A DNA stretch of 64,000 bases from NCBI GenBank assembly GCA_949358305.1, contig OX442315.1:36854427-36918426 (forward strand). Direction: 5' to 3'. The stretch's first letter is position 1, and each line of letters starts with the position of its first letter. Positions 9,841 to 21,542 of the stretch are shown here, one piece after another. The stretch is from Strigamia acuminata (lineage: Eukaryota; Arthropoda; Chilopoda; Geophilomorpha; Linotaeniidae). Both the position numbers and the translations under genes were made by a program. Below the pieces are notes generated by a model that saw only the letters and a list, made by a program, of their open reading frames with translations, ran no database searches and was not told the DNA's origin.

Positions 9841-12800
9841 GATTTTCAGTTTATATTTTCATGTGAAAAGTTAAACTGACGAAATGGAAACGTTTAGTGA
9901 ACTCTCTTTACTATTTTCGTTCGACAATTTAAGGAATACGAAGTATTTTAAATAAGAAATCAAAAAAAAAGTTTCGAGTGAAATAAGAATACAGATTTTT
10001 TTTTCGAAGTTTGTTTTATTTTCGAAAAGCTAAAAACATACAAATTTAGAAGGCGAACTTCTTACGAATTTATCTTTCCACCTGAAAAGTTAAAACGAAG
10101 AAAACACCGCAACTATTTGGAAATATTTACAAGAAATTAAGTTTCTTGTAACTGTACGTCGACGCCGATAGCCAGCGACCACGCGCCATAGCAATACGCG
10201 TCGATCTCCGTATCAAACGCAGCAGGGAAGCTACTCAAACCTTCAACGCAAGGTGCGAACGAATGCTTGGAAATTATGGCGGACAACAGATAAAAGACAG
10301 CGGAGAAATGTTACAGAAGGTTCGTAGAGATTTATTTAAGTGTCGCGAACTAATTTTTCCACTGCCATCGGTACCAAAGATAATTTAGTTGTTGGAGAAA
10401 AACAACACACTCCATTTCGCAGAAAAGATTTGCAAATCGAAATGAATATTACCTTTATTTGAAGGAATTAACTATTTTCACAAAAAGTACATTTTTTCCT
10501 TCGGGACAATGGAAATTAAGAAAATATAAAATGGCGGCGAATGAAGTTGCCGACCACGTAGAATAGTATTTTTTACATTGAAAGTTACGAATCACGATAA
10601 ACGCTTTCCCTCGGAAAAGTAAAAGGATTTCATTCAATCTTTCCTTTCGGAAATTTAACAGTGTTTTAAGTTTCCAACGATATTTGGGTCTCCCAAATTT
10701 TGAGAATTTCTAAATGAAATTTAGCTGTTTGAAAAACAACGAATATTTTTAGTAATCTAATCGGACATTTTCCCACATGATTTCTTAAAACCGGAATAAC
10801 AAATCCATTTGTGGCTATGAACTTTGCCACATGAAATATTTACGGAGCGAATATTTTTTAATTGGATTGAAGCTTTAAAATCAGATAGCTGATTTAAACG
10901 AAGAAAATAAGTTTCAAAGTAATTATTTTTCTTTCGGAAAAATCAAATAAATCACCGCTGATGAAAAGTTGTATTTTTCCATTCGAAAAAACTAAGAATT
11001 GCACAAGATTTATCTTCTATTTTGAACATAGATTTTATTCGGAAAAGGAAAGATTCTAGATACATTATTTTTCTCTAAAAATTAAGAATTTAGTCAATTT
11101 TCCTAAAGGTTAATGGAATGTCATCATATATTTCGTTCGTAATTTACGTGTTAAAGTTTAATCAGAAAAACGATTGAATATGTTTTATTTGCGATAAGTA
11201 AAAGAAAGGTTCTTTAAAAATGGAATTTCGATGCAAATCCCACAGTAAAGGGAATGTTATGTGTGAGCAATTAACGAAAAGTTGGAATAACTTCATTTTA
11301 TTTCATTCAAAAGTAGTTGTGAAAAATCAATTTCAAATATTTTTCAAAGAAAAATTATTTTTATCGGAAAAAAGTAATTTACATGTCCTCGCGCGGACCG
11401 AGTAGTAAACTGCTTAATTGTGACATCGATACTGTTATTGTGTCACGTGTTATACGGAATTCCAAACCAGTGAATTACGAATTTTGGCGCGATAGGAATA
11501 GAAGTTTGACAGTGAAAGTTCTCCAGATTTGCCTTTTCATTTGAAAAGTTCAAATTGAGGAAATGCTGCAGCAGATGAAGGTATTTACGACAATTGAGAT
11601 TTAAATATTCTTTCATTCAAAAGATAAAAGATCTCTGCAAAAACATCTCGTTATTAGAGATAAGGGGGACGAAAATTATTAAAACGAATAATCAAAGACA
11701 CGTCCTTCGTAAATATCGCAAAGGAATAACTAATTGTGAAAACAATTGTCCGCTCAGGAAAAGTGGAATTTAGCTAGATATTTTCTTTCGAAAAATCAAA
11801 GCAATTGTCATCAAAAAAGAAAGATTTGATGAATAATTTTTACCCAAAAGTCTAAAGGATTGTCGAATAGTTTTCTCCCGAAAAACAAGTACACATTTGT
11901 ACCAATAACTTTATCGTTTAAAGTAAAATTTCGAATATTTTCTTTTGGAAGATTAGAGAATTAGATAATTTTTCTCGCAAAACAAATTTAAAGAATTTTA
12001 ACGAATTTTTATTTGTTAAAAAAATTTGTTAAAAAAGGGGGAGATGGATGGTGAAAATTTATTTTTTTCACACTCGAAAAATGGAATTTAAACCCGAAAA
12101 AGTAAAGACTTGGTCAAATTATTCTTCCTATTGGAAATGAATACACAATGTTGGGAATCGAAAATAGATTTCAATTACAAAGGAATGATTATTTGAACGA
12201 TAATTGAATAAGAATAAGAAAAATTGAGAGTTTGAGAAAACTTTATTAAAGTTGTGGTTGTAACGATATCACACACTAACGGAATAATTAAAAGAAAAAT
12301 ATTTTTTGAAGAAAAGTTATTTAATTATTTGGATTGGTAAAAATCCCAAAGTTCAAGAAGATTGAAGTAAGTTTATTTTATTTTCATTTGAAAAATACAA
12401 TATTTTACGAATGTCTTCCCGAAGGAATTTTATTTTATCGGTAAAATTGAATCTCGAAGGGAACGGACTTAGTAGAGAACTACTAAATAGATGTAACGTC
12501 CTTTATACCATTGGCCGACACTAACATCCGCCAATCAGAAGTTGGGAGATCTAGGGATCCCCAGCCCCCTGCTATTAAAGGAGGACCAGATCAGATACTG
12601 ATCATTCGCATCCAGACCAGACCAGAAGACGTGTTCCAGAGTCATCTTGACCACGCCGTCCCGATTTCAGTCACGATTCGAATTTTGTGTGCCGTGTAAC
12701 CTGCAAAAGCTAACACGTGTCAAACAAACGCGAAGTTTAATTTTATTTTGTCAAAAGTAAAGTTTAGAAGTGTTTCTTGTTGAAAAGTGTATTATATTCG

Positions 12801-12849
12801 TCTTCTTTATAAATTAAAGAATTAAAATCGTCAGATTTTGAATTTTTTT
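9840..12849 (+). other. Long AT-rich untranslated leader of the 9.4-kb element
   Basis: About 3 kb holds no long frame. A degenerate motif of the form TTTnnnTTnGAAAAGTTAAA recurs many times, for example near 9875, 10090, 10610, 11540 and 11880. The leader therefore looks like a decayed array of short units. Purine tracts AAGGGGGA occur at about 11661 and 12038. Function unknown; packaging or priming RNA structure is possible. Confidence 0.55.
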
Positions 12850-14331
12850 ATGGCTCAAAAACCATTGAATATGATCGATCCAAAAGGAAATAATAAGCAG
12901 ACAAACTTAAATTTAAGTTCTGTACCACTTGGCGATCAAACAGAAAAGATTCCCGATCATTTTACTCTGTATTGTAATCGTCATGGACTGGATAAAACCA
13001 AGTTTAAAAATATAATCGAAGCTTCAGACTATGTAAAAGCTAGGAACTGGCGAGATCGTACCCAATCTCAATCTTCACATCAAGATCCAGTACGGAATCC
13101 ACAAACATACAGCCGAAACTTAGTGAATCAAGATTCTCATACTATGTTTCAAACATCCAGTAGGGGATCTAAGTTAGAAAAGTTTAAACCACCTAATTCG
13201 GTAGATAAGGGGGAAGAGAATTATAAACCTAATAATTCTCATCCAGAGAGTTCGTTAACTAACCAGTCGGTTGTTCAGAACAAATTAAAACTCGTTTACA
13301 ATCGAGATCAGCTAATTTCAGTTCGATATGCTAATCCAGCTGAAGCACAACGATATGTGGCTAGCCTTAATCTGTCGATTAACCTACCGCTATCAAAAGA
13401 ATTGGGAACCGTAAACAAAAGTTTTGGGCCACCAATATCAACGCAAAGGAAAGATATTCGGACTCCAAACAAACATTTGCAGTCAAATAACGTACAACAA
13501 CGTGCCCGATCGCCGATCACAAACTCATGTTTGCGGACGTATGATTTGTCTACCAAGAAGAGTCCCCAGCCAAGACAATTCTACCTAACGCCCATTTCAA
13601 ATCGAAAAAAAGTCAAGCAAACTTTTCCCTTGAAAAAGTATTACCAACACGATAATGAGAATGATTTTAAACCTAAAAAAGAAAGTTTTTTGACTAACCC
13701 ACGGGAGATCCGGTATCAATTCGAACAGTATTGTAAACAATACCAGTTAAATTCAGCTGAATTTAAAAATATAAACGAAGCGCAACAATTCGTATTTCGA
13801 AATCAATACCGTAACCAACGACTAAAACCCGTCCCAGTCGTCAATCTGACGGAGATACAACAATTTGCGTCTGGAAAGCAACCCTGCAATATCCAGAATA
13901 ATTCATCTCAACGAGAGGAATTAAGAACTTCAAAAAAGCGTTTTCGGTCACCAAGTCCAGCTGGTGATGAAGAAACTTCAAATACAAACCAACATGTTCA
14001 AAAACTGACTGAAAACCCAGGTTTCCAATCATCAGTTCCACGACTTAGAGTCAAATATAGATCCCCTCGTTTGTTGCGGGATTTCACAATTCCAAATATG
14101 GGTCCTTTCCACGTATGGTTTTCCAATGAGGGTCCCATTCATGTATGGTTTTCCAGAGATGACCTAAAACAAAAAGTTGGGTCGTCACGGTCATTTACAC
14201 TGCCAAGTCAGTACACTGTATGTAACTGCCCAAAGGAAAAACGTCGAAAGAAATCAGTACAGCAGGCTGAGAGATCTCGGAAATTCGCAAATATGCGAGC
14301 TCAATATTTAGCAAAGAATCATGTTGATTAA
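12850..14331 (+). CDS. 493-residue basic protein with three internal repeats (LTR element ORF)
   Basis: This is the only long frame of the 9.4-kb element. The first in-frame ATG is at 12850; the open frame extends four codons upstream without ATG. A roughly 33-residue repeat occurs three times, at about residues 34-66, 141-174 and 286-318. Its pattern is F-x2-Y-C-x4-L-x4-F-K-N-I-x-E-A-x2-F/Y-V; copy 2 is the most divergent. Near residues 417-436 a nine-residue GPxHVWFS unit is duplicated in tandem. The C-terminus is very basic (KEKRRKK) and includes a CNC pair. The protein is rich in Asn, Gln, Lys and Ser. I find no Gag capsid region, CCHC knuckle, protease or polymerase. The FKN-EA-V pattern faintly recalls nucleic-acid-binding viroplasmin-type folds, but that is a guess. 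A packaging or structural role is inferred from position only. Confidence 0.75.
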   Translation: MAQKPLNMIDPKGNNKQTNLNLSSVPLGDQTEKIPDHFTLYCNRHGLDKTKFKNIIEASDYVKARNWRDRTQSQSSHQDPVRNPQTYSRNLVNQDSHTMFQTSSRGSKLEKFKPPNSVDKGEENYKPNNSHPESSLTNQSVVQNKLKLVYNRDQLISVRYANPAEAQRYVASLNLSINLPLSKELGTVNKSFGPPISTQRKDIRTPNKHLQSNNVQQRARSPITNSCLRTYDLSTKKSPQPRQFYLTPISNRKKVKQTFPLKKYYQHDNENDFKPKKESFLTNPREIRYQFEQYCKQYQLNSAEFKNINEAQQFVFRNQYRNQRLKPVPVVNLTEIQQFASGKQPCNIQNNSSQREELRTSKKRFRSPSPAGDEETSNTNQHVQKLTENPGFQSSVPRLRVKYRSPRLLRDFTIPNMGPFHVWFSNEGPIHVWFSRDDLKQKVGSSRSFTLPSQYTVCNCPKEKRRKKSVQQAERSRKFANMRAQYLAKNHVD

Positions 14332-14924
14332 CATGATATGATACACAAAGATTCCCCGATTATAGTGTAAACAGAAAATCCTCTTCTAAAAATCATGACC
14401 TCTCTTCTAAAGAAAAGGGGGACAAAATATAAAGTTAAAATTAACAATTCTCGAAAAGTAATATTACAGTATTAAAAGACAACTAGTTTAAATTAAAATT
14501 AGTCAATTGTACAAAGAATACCAAGTGACTCCGGTCATGACAATTAAGGGGGACATTTTGATTCTTAAATTGTCAACTCTTATCATCTAAAAGCTATTTA
14601 TTGTATATTTATAGCGATACATCTGACTAGGCATATGAAATAAATATTTTGTGATAACACAAATGATGATTTTATGTATGACGAAAGTTTCTTCAAAAAG
14701 AAGACTTGGAAATAAATTCTGGACTTGAATTTAGGCTATTAGAAAAGATTATTTCGGCAGAAAATCAGAACTTAGATAATTCAAGTTAGTTTATGTAAAC
14801 TCAAATTCGAAATTGGAAGTCACGGTATCTCCAAGATACATCAAGTCCGAAAATAGCATTTATGCTAATTAGGAGAATAACGAAAACTCTATAAAATATT
14901 ATATAGTTGTGTTATTAAGGGGGA
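14332..14924 (+). other. 3' untranslated part of the 9.4-kb element with repeated purine tracts
   Basis: AAGGGGGA-type tracts occur at about 14414, 14545 and 14917; the last abuts the 3' LTR and is the expected plus-strand primer. No coding frame is seen. Confidence 0.65.
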
Positions 14925-16838
14925 TGTATGACGGTTTACAATGGCTATAAATGCCTATTTTCTATCAAGAAAGCGCTGTTGCGCCAATATGATGGTATTT
15001 TTACAATATTCTGTGTAAAACTGATAAATGTCTAGAATAAAGTCATTTATGATGTTTCAAATACAAAGATGTTCGTTTATTAAGAATAAACACTAATTTC
15101 CACATGATACTAAAGTATCACGGCATAATTACGAAGATTCGTCTGCTAAAACCCGCATTTGTCAATGCTCCATATTGCCACTAGATGGCGCGATCGCAAT
15201 TAGCGATAAATTCGAATACGAACTTGAAAACCTCATGATTAAATATAAACGTATATTTAATCAAGTGAATAAATTGTGTTAAATATTAATATAAATATAT
15301 ATTAAGTATCTGACATTGTTAAATACAATGTAACTTCCATTTCTGCGGGACAGAATGTTTAGCGATCAATCGGTCAACCGATCAATCTGATTGGTGGAAC
15401 CCATTTCCGGTCCTGGGTATCCAGTTCCGGTTGTAACAAGGATTAGCATAATTTGCATAAATGCTCCTCCGTATCCACTTCCGGTGATACGGGATTGGAG
15501 GGATTCGTGGAACCCATGTTCCAATTGGATGACTGGATTAATCCTTAAATCCAGTCAGGTTATATAAACCCAAACAATCGGCCATTCCGCAGCTCTGTTT
15601 GATTATTTCTGTTTGGTATTGTTACTTAAGAAGTATGATTCGTTGTTCACGTAAAAAACCTTTTGGTTCTTTGTTGATTTATTCGCAAAGAACCGTTGCA
15701 TGATTCTACAGAATCATGCCACCGCCGGCAATTGAAGTCGAAGTGCTGGGATTATTATGTTGCATAAATGTTACAGTCTACGGTTGCGACGCCGAAGGAG
15801 AACCCGCCGTTGTGCAATTCAGTATCCTCCGGACAGGACCAAGTTGTCTTTTTCGGTATGAACGTATTCCGTTACCACGAGTAGCATCGGTATTGTTGAG
15901 AATCGGTTCCTTCACCTGATGGTGCCAAAGCAGTCTGTTTTACAGTAACCACGAGTAGCACCAAGTGTTTGGCAAGCTGATTCTCATGGTATTCGATGCC
16001 AAAGCAGTCGGTCTATTATTAGTACCGCGAGAGATAAAACTGCTGTGCGGAGCCGCGAGCTATCGACCCCTGTGTACGTGGTACCGTCAACCACTCGATG
16101 GACGACCGTGCTGCGACGCCGGGGACGCTTGATACCGTTCTGCATGGCAAGGCGTATATTCTAATCGATGGCAATTGTGTGTTGCGACGGGAAGCTTAAT
16201 CTTCATTTTATTTATAACAGCAAAACTTAAACTCGACAACCAGTTGGACCAAAATCAAGTCAGAAGACTTAATCTCATATTGAACTCAATATAACCGATA
16301 AGTTGACGACAACTTATTCCCGAAATATCTAAATAAGAATTCACAACGATATGAATTAAATATAATTCATAAGTGGAATATTGATAAGTAAATGAATACA
16401 TTTACTTACACCAATATCCTCCCAAAGTTGTGGCGGTGCAGACAAAGTCAACCGCAATGCTCAGATCATTCGATTTATCGACGTGCGATAGTTTACACAG
16501 CGAACCAAGGAAACCAGCGAAGCCGTATCGGACTCCAGGACACAGCCATCCGGCTTAAGATGACATCTATAATCAGGTCGAGCGATGGGGAAACCGCTCC
16601 CATATTCCAGACCCGTAGTGATATTATTCTAGGGCCAGTTGGCCAATTCTTTGTATAGTTTAATAGCTGATTTAACTTGCCAAATGTCGGCATTAGTCCT
16701 ATGTATAATTTAGCTCATCCATATTGTTTGCCAACAATAAACTGTCTTGTATTTATCTCGTATTGTATTCACTGTTTATTTATTGCGATCTCTTCCCGGT
16801 ACCATTGTTAAATGGGAGTTGTGGTCGTCACCGTCACA
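14925..16838 (+). repeat. 3' LTR of the 9.4-kb element
   Basis: Same length as the 5' LTR and apparently identical, including TATATAAA, AATAAA and the CCACTAGATGGCGC motif (15178-15191). Confidence 0.9.
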
Positions 16839-17117
16839 GGTGGTTGGTTCCAAAAAAATAAATAAATGCTAATGGAATATCTTTTACTCCACAGCGCAGC
16901 GCCACCTGTGACTCAACCGGAATAAACGCACTTATGCAAATGAGCTTAACACGAATACTTTGTTCTTGACCACGATCACCTTAAATCAAAACCATCAACT
17001 AGCAGAGAACACGTTAGGTAATAGCTCTATAATCAGCTTACCGCCAGTTAATGACGAGTGTTGTGTAGTCAGGTGATCAACTGACATCACATGATCAAAA
17101 AAATGAGGATCAGAGAA

Positions 17118-17225
17118 CAGGGCTGGACTGGGAACAAATTTACTACCGGGAAATCTGGACAGGTCGGGCCACTGGAACAAATTTATCGGAAATTCCCAGT
17201 ATCCTACCGGGCCAGTCCAGCACTG
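17118..17225. mobile_element. 108-bp hAT-type MITE
   Basis: Termini CAGGGCTGGACTGG and CCAGTCCAGCACTG are inverted repeats. Flanking 8-mers TCAGAGAA (17110-17117) and TCAGAAAA (17226-17233) are a near-perfect target duplication. The size allows no coding capacity. The flanking AAATGAGGATCAG is also duplicated on the two sides. Confidence 0.75.
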
Positions 17226-17233
17226 TCAGAAAA

Positions 17234-18409
17234 TGAGGATCAGATTATTGAATTGGTTTTTCAGAAATTTCATATTTTATGCAAATAAAAAGCCGTTCAA
17301 CAGCAAATCAAATAAAATACATCGTGATTGGCCGCTTGAAATCTTTTGCTGCAACTACAAGTAGTTTGTTAGCTCAGGATCTCAGATACTTTTTAACAGT
17401 TACTTCCTGACTGTCCCATGGACATGGTGTGAAGCTAGTGTAGCATTATTATTGTCTTCCAGCATTCAGTGCTGCTTCAGTTGTTAGCTGTTGCCATAAG
17501 CAAAGTCCCTAGTGCTGCTTTTTTAAGATTCAAGTTCTTTCTCAGCGGGTCACTAGGGGATAAAAAAAATCTCAGTTGACTGCCCATCAGTTTTAACTTG
17601 GAAGCTCTTTTCAAGAAAATTGCAGCTGTTAGTGTATACTCGTTTCAATAGAATACAATACTCCATGCACTTGACCTAAAAAAGAAGACCTGACAAATAG
17701 AAGAGACCTGTAAATAAAAAATGTTGTTATTGAGACGAGGCCATAAAAGCATCTCTCGTTAACACATCTTAGAAGTTCAGCAGTGCACGATTTATGAGTG
17801 TTTTGAATGAGGGTTAACAACTGGCTAACAAAGACACATATTAAATAATGAATTGCAGCATTATTTATTATGTTTATGTGCATTTATATGAATTTTGTGT
17901 TGTGTATGGGCCCCAATTACTGTAAGAAATGAAAAAATTTGAGAAGAATTAAATTGAATAATTAAAAAGAAAAATTAAGTGTGTTGGTTTATAATCTAAC
18001 AAGCAATAAGAGAGGGCACAAGAAACATAATAACCTAATCTTGATGCTTCAGCTAATAACCCTTTGACCGTGACCGATAATTTCTTGTATTTTTTTATTT
18101 TTTATTTTTATTTTTTCATTCAATGCTAATATACTTTAAGTAAGCATTAATACACATGAGGTATAGTAATTTATGAAGAAACATGAATCGTGATTCAGCG
18201 GTGTATAAAATTTATTTTTTCTTTTTTCTTTTTTACAAATGGTTTGTGTTAGTTTTCACTGCATTTTCAGCGACTCGTGCTTTTCTTCTTCGGTTTTTTT
18301 AATAGATTGATGTGCTCACTACGTGTCAAGATTCTTTATTCCAGATATGATGTAAATTGATATCAAGTAGGTAGAATGTTGGATAAGAGGTAGACAGTTT
18401 GAGTGTTGG
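17234..18409. other. AT-rich intergenic DNA
   Basis: No gene or RNA is recognised. Poly(T) and poly(A)-rich tracts lie near 18090-18240. Confidence 0.45.
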
Positions 18410-18413
18410 TTAA

Positions 18414-18818
18414 CCTTCCCGTAGCCATGGGTGGGCAGATAAAGTATTAAATTGGGGAAAATAACTAGGTGTGTTCAATTTGGTTTAAGTAAATACTTAA
18501 AAGTTTGCTGAAATGAAGTACGAGAGATATTCCTGCTTTTATTCTTCAAATATTTATTTTTTATTACATAATAATTAAATAGTTGTATTACTATTTGATT
18601 ATTATATAATAAGAATAATAATATTTGAAGAATTAAAGCAGGTAGGTCTCTCTACTTCATTTAATATTTATCGAACCTAAACCCCATTAATGGAGGCACC
18701 GCGGACGTTTTTGTCATGTTTGTGGGTTAGACAGCACACCAGTACGAAAACGTTTGGTACAAAAAACCGTAATGGTACGTAATGAACTGTGTTGTAACTA
18801 GCCATGGCTATGTAAAGG
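18414..18818. mobile_element. TTAA-flanked hairpin MITE (piggyBac-like)
   Basis: TTAA occurs at 18410-18413 and 18819-18822. Inside it, CCTTCCCGTAGCCATGG and CCATGGCTATGTAAAGG are imperfect inverted ends. The core (about 18515-18660) is a long AT-rich palindrome whose arms read GAAGTACGAGAGATATTCCTGC and its diverged complement. TTAA flanks are the hallmark of piggyBac insertion. No transposase is present. Confidence 0.65.
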
Positions 18819-18822
18819 TTAA

Positions 18823-20244
18823 TGTTCTGCAAAAGTGGACACAGCCGGAGCCAAACTGAGAGATTAATCCCAGAGGAAAATTAGGCCCACGACAATAGAT
18901 GCGGTAGACATTTCAGGTGTATAGCCATGATGAGCAATACTTTGGGTGGGGTAACTACATATAATTAATTGTATTGAACGTATGAGAAAAGGTTGTATGA
19001 ATCATCTCACTCTATAATTGCAATTTGCATAAATAGACTGACAAGTGAGGTACATTTTGAATCTGACTCTTTTCTCATCAATCTAACCATACTAAGAACC
19101 TTCGAGTTCCTATTCTACAATAATATGTTGGTAAAAATAGATTTCAATTTAATTTCGATGGAAAAATAAATTAAAATTGTTATTTTGTTTCAATGACAAC
19201 CAAGCTCATTACTATAATGAAGCGCAGCCAAAATCTCAAGTCTAATCTCCCGATTGCACAATTAGTGAAAATTTCCATTTCCATGGAAAAAAACAGACCA
19301 AGTCTGTCTATTTTCGTTTCTTTAAAACAATATACTGGTATGTATTTATTATTTATTCAACCTCTATTTGTTACTTTAGTTCTATAGACACTAAACCTGT
19401 TTCCATTTACTTAAACTCAAGTTAGTGTCACCTAAATATACCAACAGGTGTGCAGAACAAACAAGGCGCAAATTCGCTTTAAAAACGAATGTGGAATGTT
19501 CCATTTTCGTTTCCACCTAAATAAATACGCTCGTAATGTTCAGATGAGTTGTTAATCTTATGATACAACGATTAATCTGATTACATACCGGACATAACCT
19601 TGGCCTTGAAAAAGATTTTCATGTATTGTTTCCTGGTGATGAATAAGGTGGTTGCCATACCTGATGATTATATTGGTAATGCACGGATCTGGTGATCATG
19701 TTTGATGTGTTATGTAGAGTTAATAAACGGATATGTGAAAGGAAATCCTGACACACCAAAGAATTTTCAAACCTATTTCGTATTCGGATCCGCCTCAATT
19801 TTAATTTAATTTAATTTGATAAAAATCATCAGCAGTTTCCTACGTTGGAAACCAGTCTATCTGCTCACAGAAATTTTGTCTACAGAAGAAACTGGTATTC
19901 ACAAATTTCATTCCAGTCTTGGAATGTCTGAGAGATATGTTCTGTGACATAAAAAATTAACTTTCTGGCATGTCAATGCAACAGCAAACTAGCAATCTTA
20001 TTCATCCTAACTGCAAAATTAGCCTTAAAAATTTTTATTGGCGCTTATCTTGTTTTCTTTCATGGCCATTCACCATTTCTTTTCTGTTGCATAGAGCTGT
20101 GAGTACCACACAAAGTCTGGTGTGACAGACTGGCACATGTTCTGCTACCAGATGATACTGATAGGCTCTTCTGTCAAGTCTATACACACAGAAAAGTCTG
20201 TAGGCATACACTTCTGTTAGCAGATGATCTTATGAGTACTAAAC
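18823..20244. other. Intergenic DNA without a recognised gene
   Basis: Only short frames without splice context are found. No RNA gene or mobile-element ends are seen. Confidence 0.45.
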
Positions 20245-20248
20245 TTAA

Positions 20249-20423
20249 AGCCTGGTTGTTGCATCCGGGGTTTGCTGCAATGAGCTGTGATCGGCTGCGG
20301 GAAAAAAATCGCTCGGAAAAGTAGAAATATTTCCTATTTTTCCGCGCGATTTTTTTCCGCAGTCAATCACAGCAAAGCCCAGCTGCAACGATTCCGCAGC
20401 GTAAATGCAAGTGTGAAACGGGC
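20249..20423. mobile_element. TTAA-flanked hairpin MITE, 175 bp
   Basis: TTAA duplications at 20245-20248 and 20424-20427 bound the element. Ends read AGCCTGG and its partner CGGGC. The middle is a strong inverted repeat: CTGCGGGAAAAAAATCGC pairs with GCGATTTTTTTCCGCAG (about 20296-20361). It resembles in layout the 196-bp element at 38986. Confidence 0.65.
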
Positions 20424-20862
20424 TTAACAAATGTTTATTGGATACAATAAAATTAATATTCAGTTGCGTGCAAAGTTTTTATCGATTTAAATAAAAACTG
20501 ATTTCAAATCCACGTGACAATGGACAAAATTACACTTGAGCATTAAGAGGCGCGGGTCACATGTTATCGCCCGATAGTGGCATAATCGTCGCTATTTACA
20601 TCACACAGTTGAAATGCAAATGGCGATGCCCTTACTGATTGAAACTCGAGGAGAAGCCGCATTGCGGCATCTTTCCCTGATATTAATTTGTGTGACAGAG
20701 GACGAAATTAGAATTATTTAAGTGTGAATTATTGCTTGAATTTTTAAAATAAAATGAAAATGAAATGAAAAAAGTAAAAGAATATGAGTAAAAAACCAAA
20801 ATAAATGAGCAAAAATAAAGTTTAAAAAGTAAAAATTGATTTAAAAAAAAGAATTAAATTCT

Positions 20863-21086
20863 GTAAATGCTCGAATAGAACGCGGATATTCTATTAACAA
20901 AAGCTAAAGTTTCTGTGAATTTTTTTAGTGTTCTTGATTGGTTTAAATATTATTTTTAGTTGTTTTGTTCAATTTAGATATTGATATTTAGTGATTATTT
21001 GGTTAATTTACATTGAATTCAGTCGTTTTAGTCAATTCAGACCCGCGTGCACTTGGCATCCCGCGTTCTATTCGTCGAGCATTTAC
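20863..21086. mobile_element. Foldback element upstream of the BRICHOS gene promoter
   Basis: GTAAATGCTCGAATAGAACGCGG at the left is matched by the inverted CCGCGTTCTATTCGTCGAGCATTTAC at the right, apart from a CGA insertion. The 224-bp interior is AT-rich. No clear target duplication is seen. Confidence 0.6.
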
Positions 21087-21229
21087 GGTACGAGTAGAAA
21101 AAGGGGGTAAAAATATGATTAAAACATCACTTTTTTATTAGAGTAATATAAATTATTCTCAGGGTCCGAAAAAAAGGTTGCACTCCCTCGTGAGCCTTTA
21201 ATTAATCGTAATTGAAAATGAGCATGCGA

Positions 21230-21464
21230 CGTTTCTTTGCACAGCCACCGCACAGGTCACCAACGTTCATAGCCCGAGGAGTATTGTGGAAAAAGCACGC
21301 GCTGCAGCGGTTTCTCACTCATGACGTCGCCTGACGCGTATCCGGCATATTCGTTCAGTTTACTGGCCGCCAACCGGTCCCTTCGGCGTTCTTTCGTTCC
21401 AGATTAAGGCGCGCACATCCAACAACAAAGCAGACGCGCGCGTCTTGCTCGCGCGTTTTCCACC
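21230..21464 (+). promoter_or_regulatory. CpG-rich promoter region of the BRICHOS gene
   Basis: GC and CpG content rise sharply before the first coding exon. TTCAGTTT at 21354-21361 contains the arthropod initiator core TCAGTT, about 108 bases ahead of the ATG. A CRE-like TGACGTCG lies at 21322-21329. No TATA box is visible at the expected distance. Confidence 0.45.
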
Positions 21465-21542
21465 ATGAGCTCGTTCCATGGATCCACGGATAAAATCGTC
21501 GAATCCGGAATGGACTCCAGTTCAACGTCCATCAACTCGCAG
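21465..21542 (+). CDS. BRICHOS gene exon 1 (N-terminal cytoplasmic tail)
   Basis: The ATG sits in a strong context, CCACCATGA. The exon encodes 26 Ser-rich residues ending INSQ. Donor GTAAAC, phase 0. Confidence 0.75.

Larger units (their letters stand above)
7408..16838 (+). mobile_element. Complete pol-less LTR retrotransposon, 9.4 kb, with one 493-residue protein
   Basis: Two direct repeats of 1914 bp (7408-9321 and 14925-16838, offset 7517) begin TGTATGACGG and end CACA. They appear identical wherever I compared them. A primer binding site complementary to tRNA-Gln (9324-9341) follows the left LTR. A purine tract AAGGGGGA (about 14917-14924) precedes the right one. The interior is about 3.5 kb of AT-rich leader, one frame (12850-14331) and about 590 bp of trailer. 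No protease, reverse transcriptase, RNase H or integrase is present in any frame, so the element must move with borrowed enzymes. I could not find a clean target duplication: the left flank ends GGGG and the right begins GGTG. Near-identical LTRs point to recent insertion. Confidence 0.9.
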
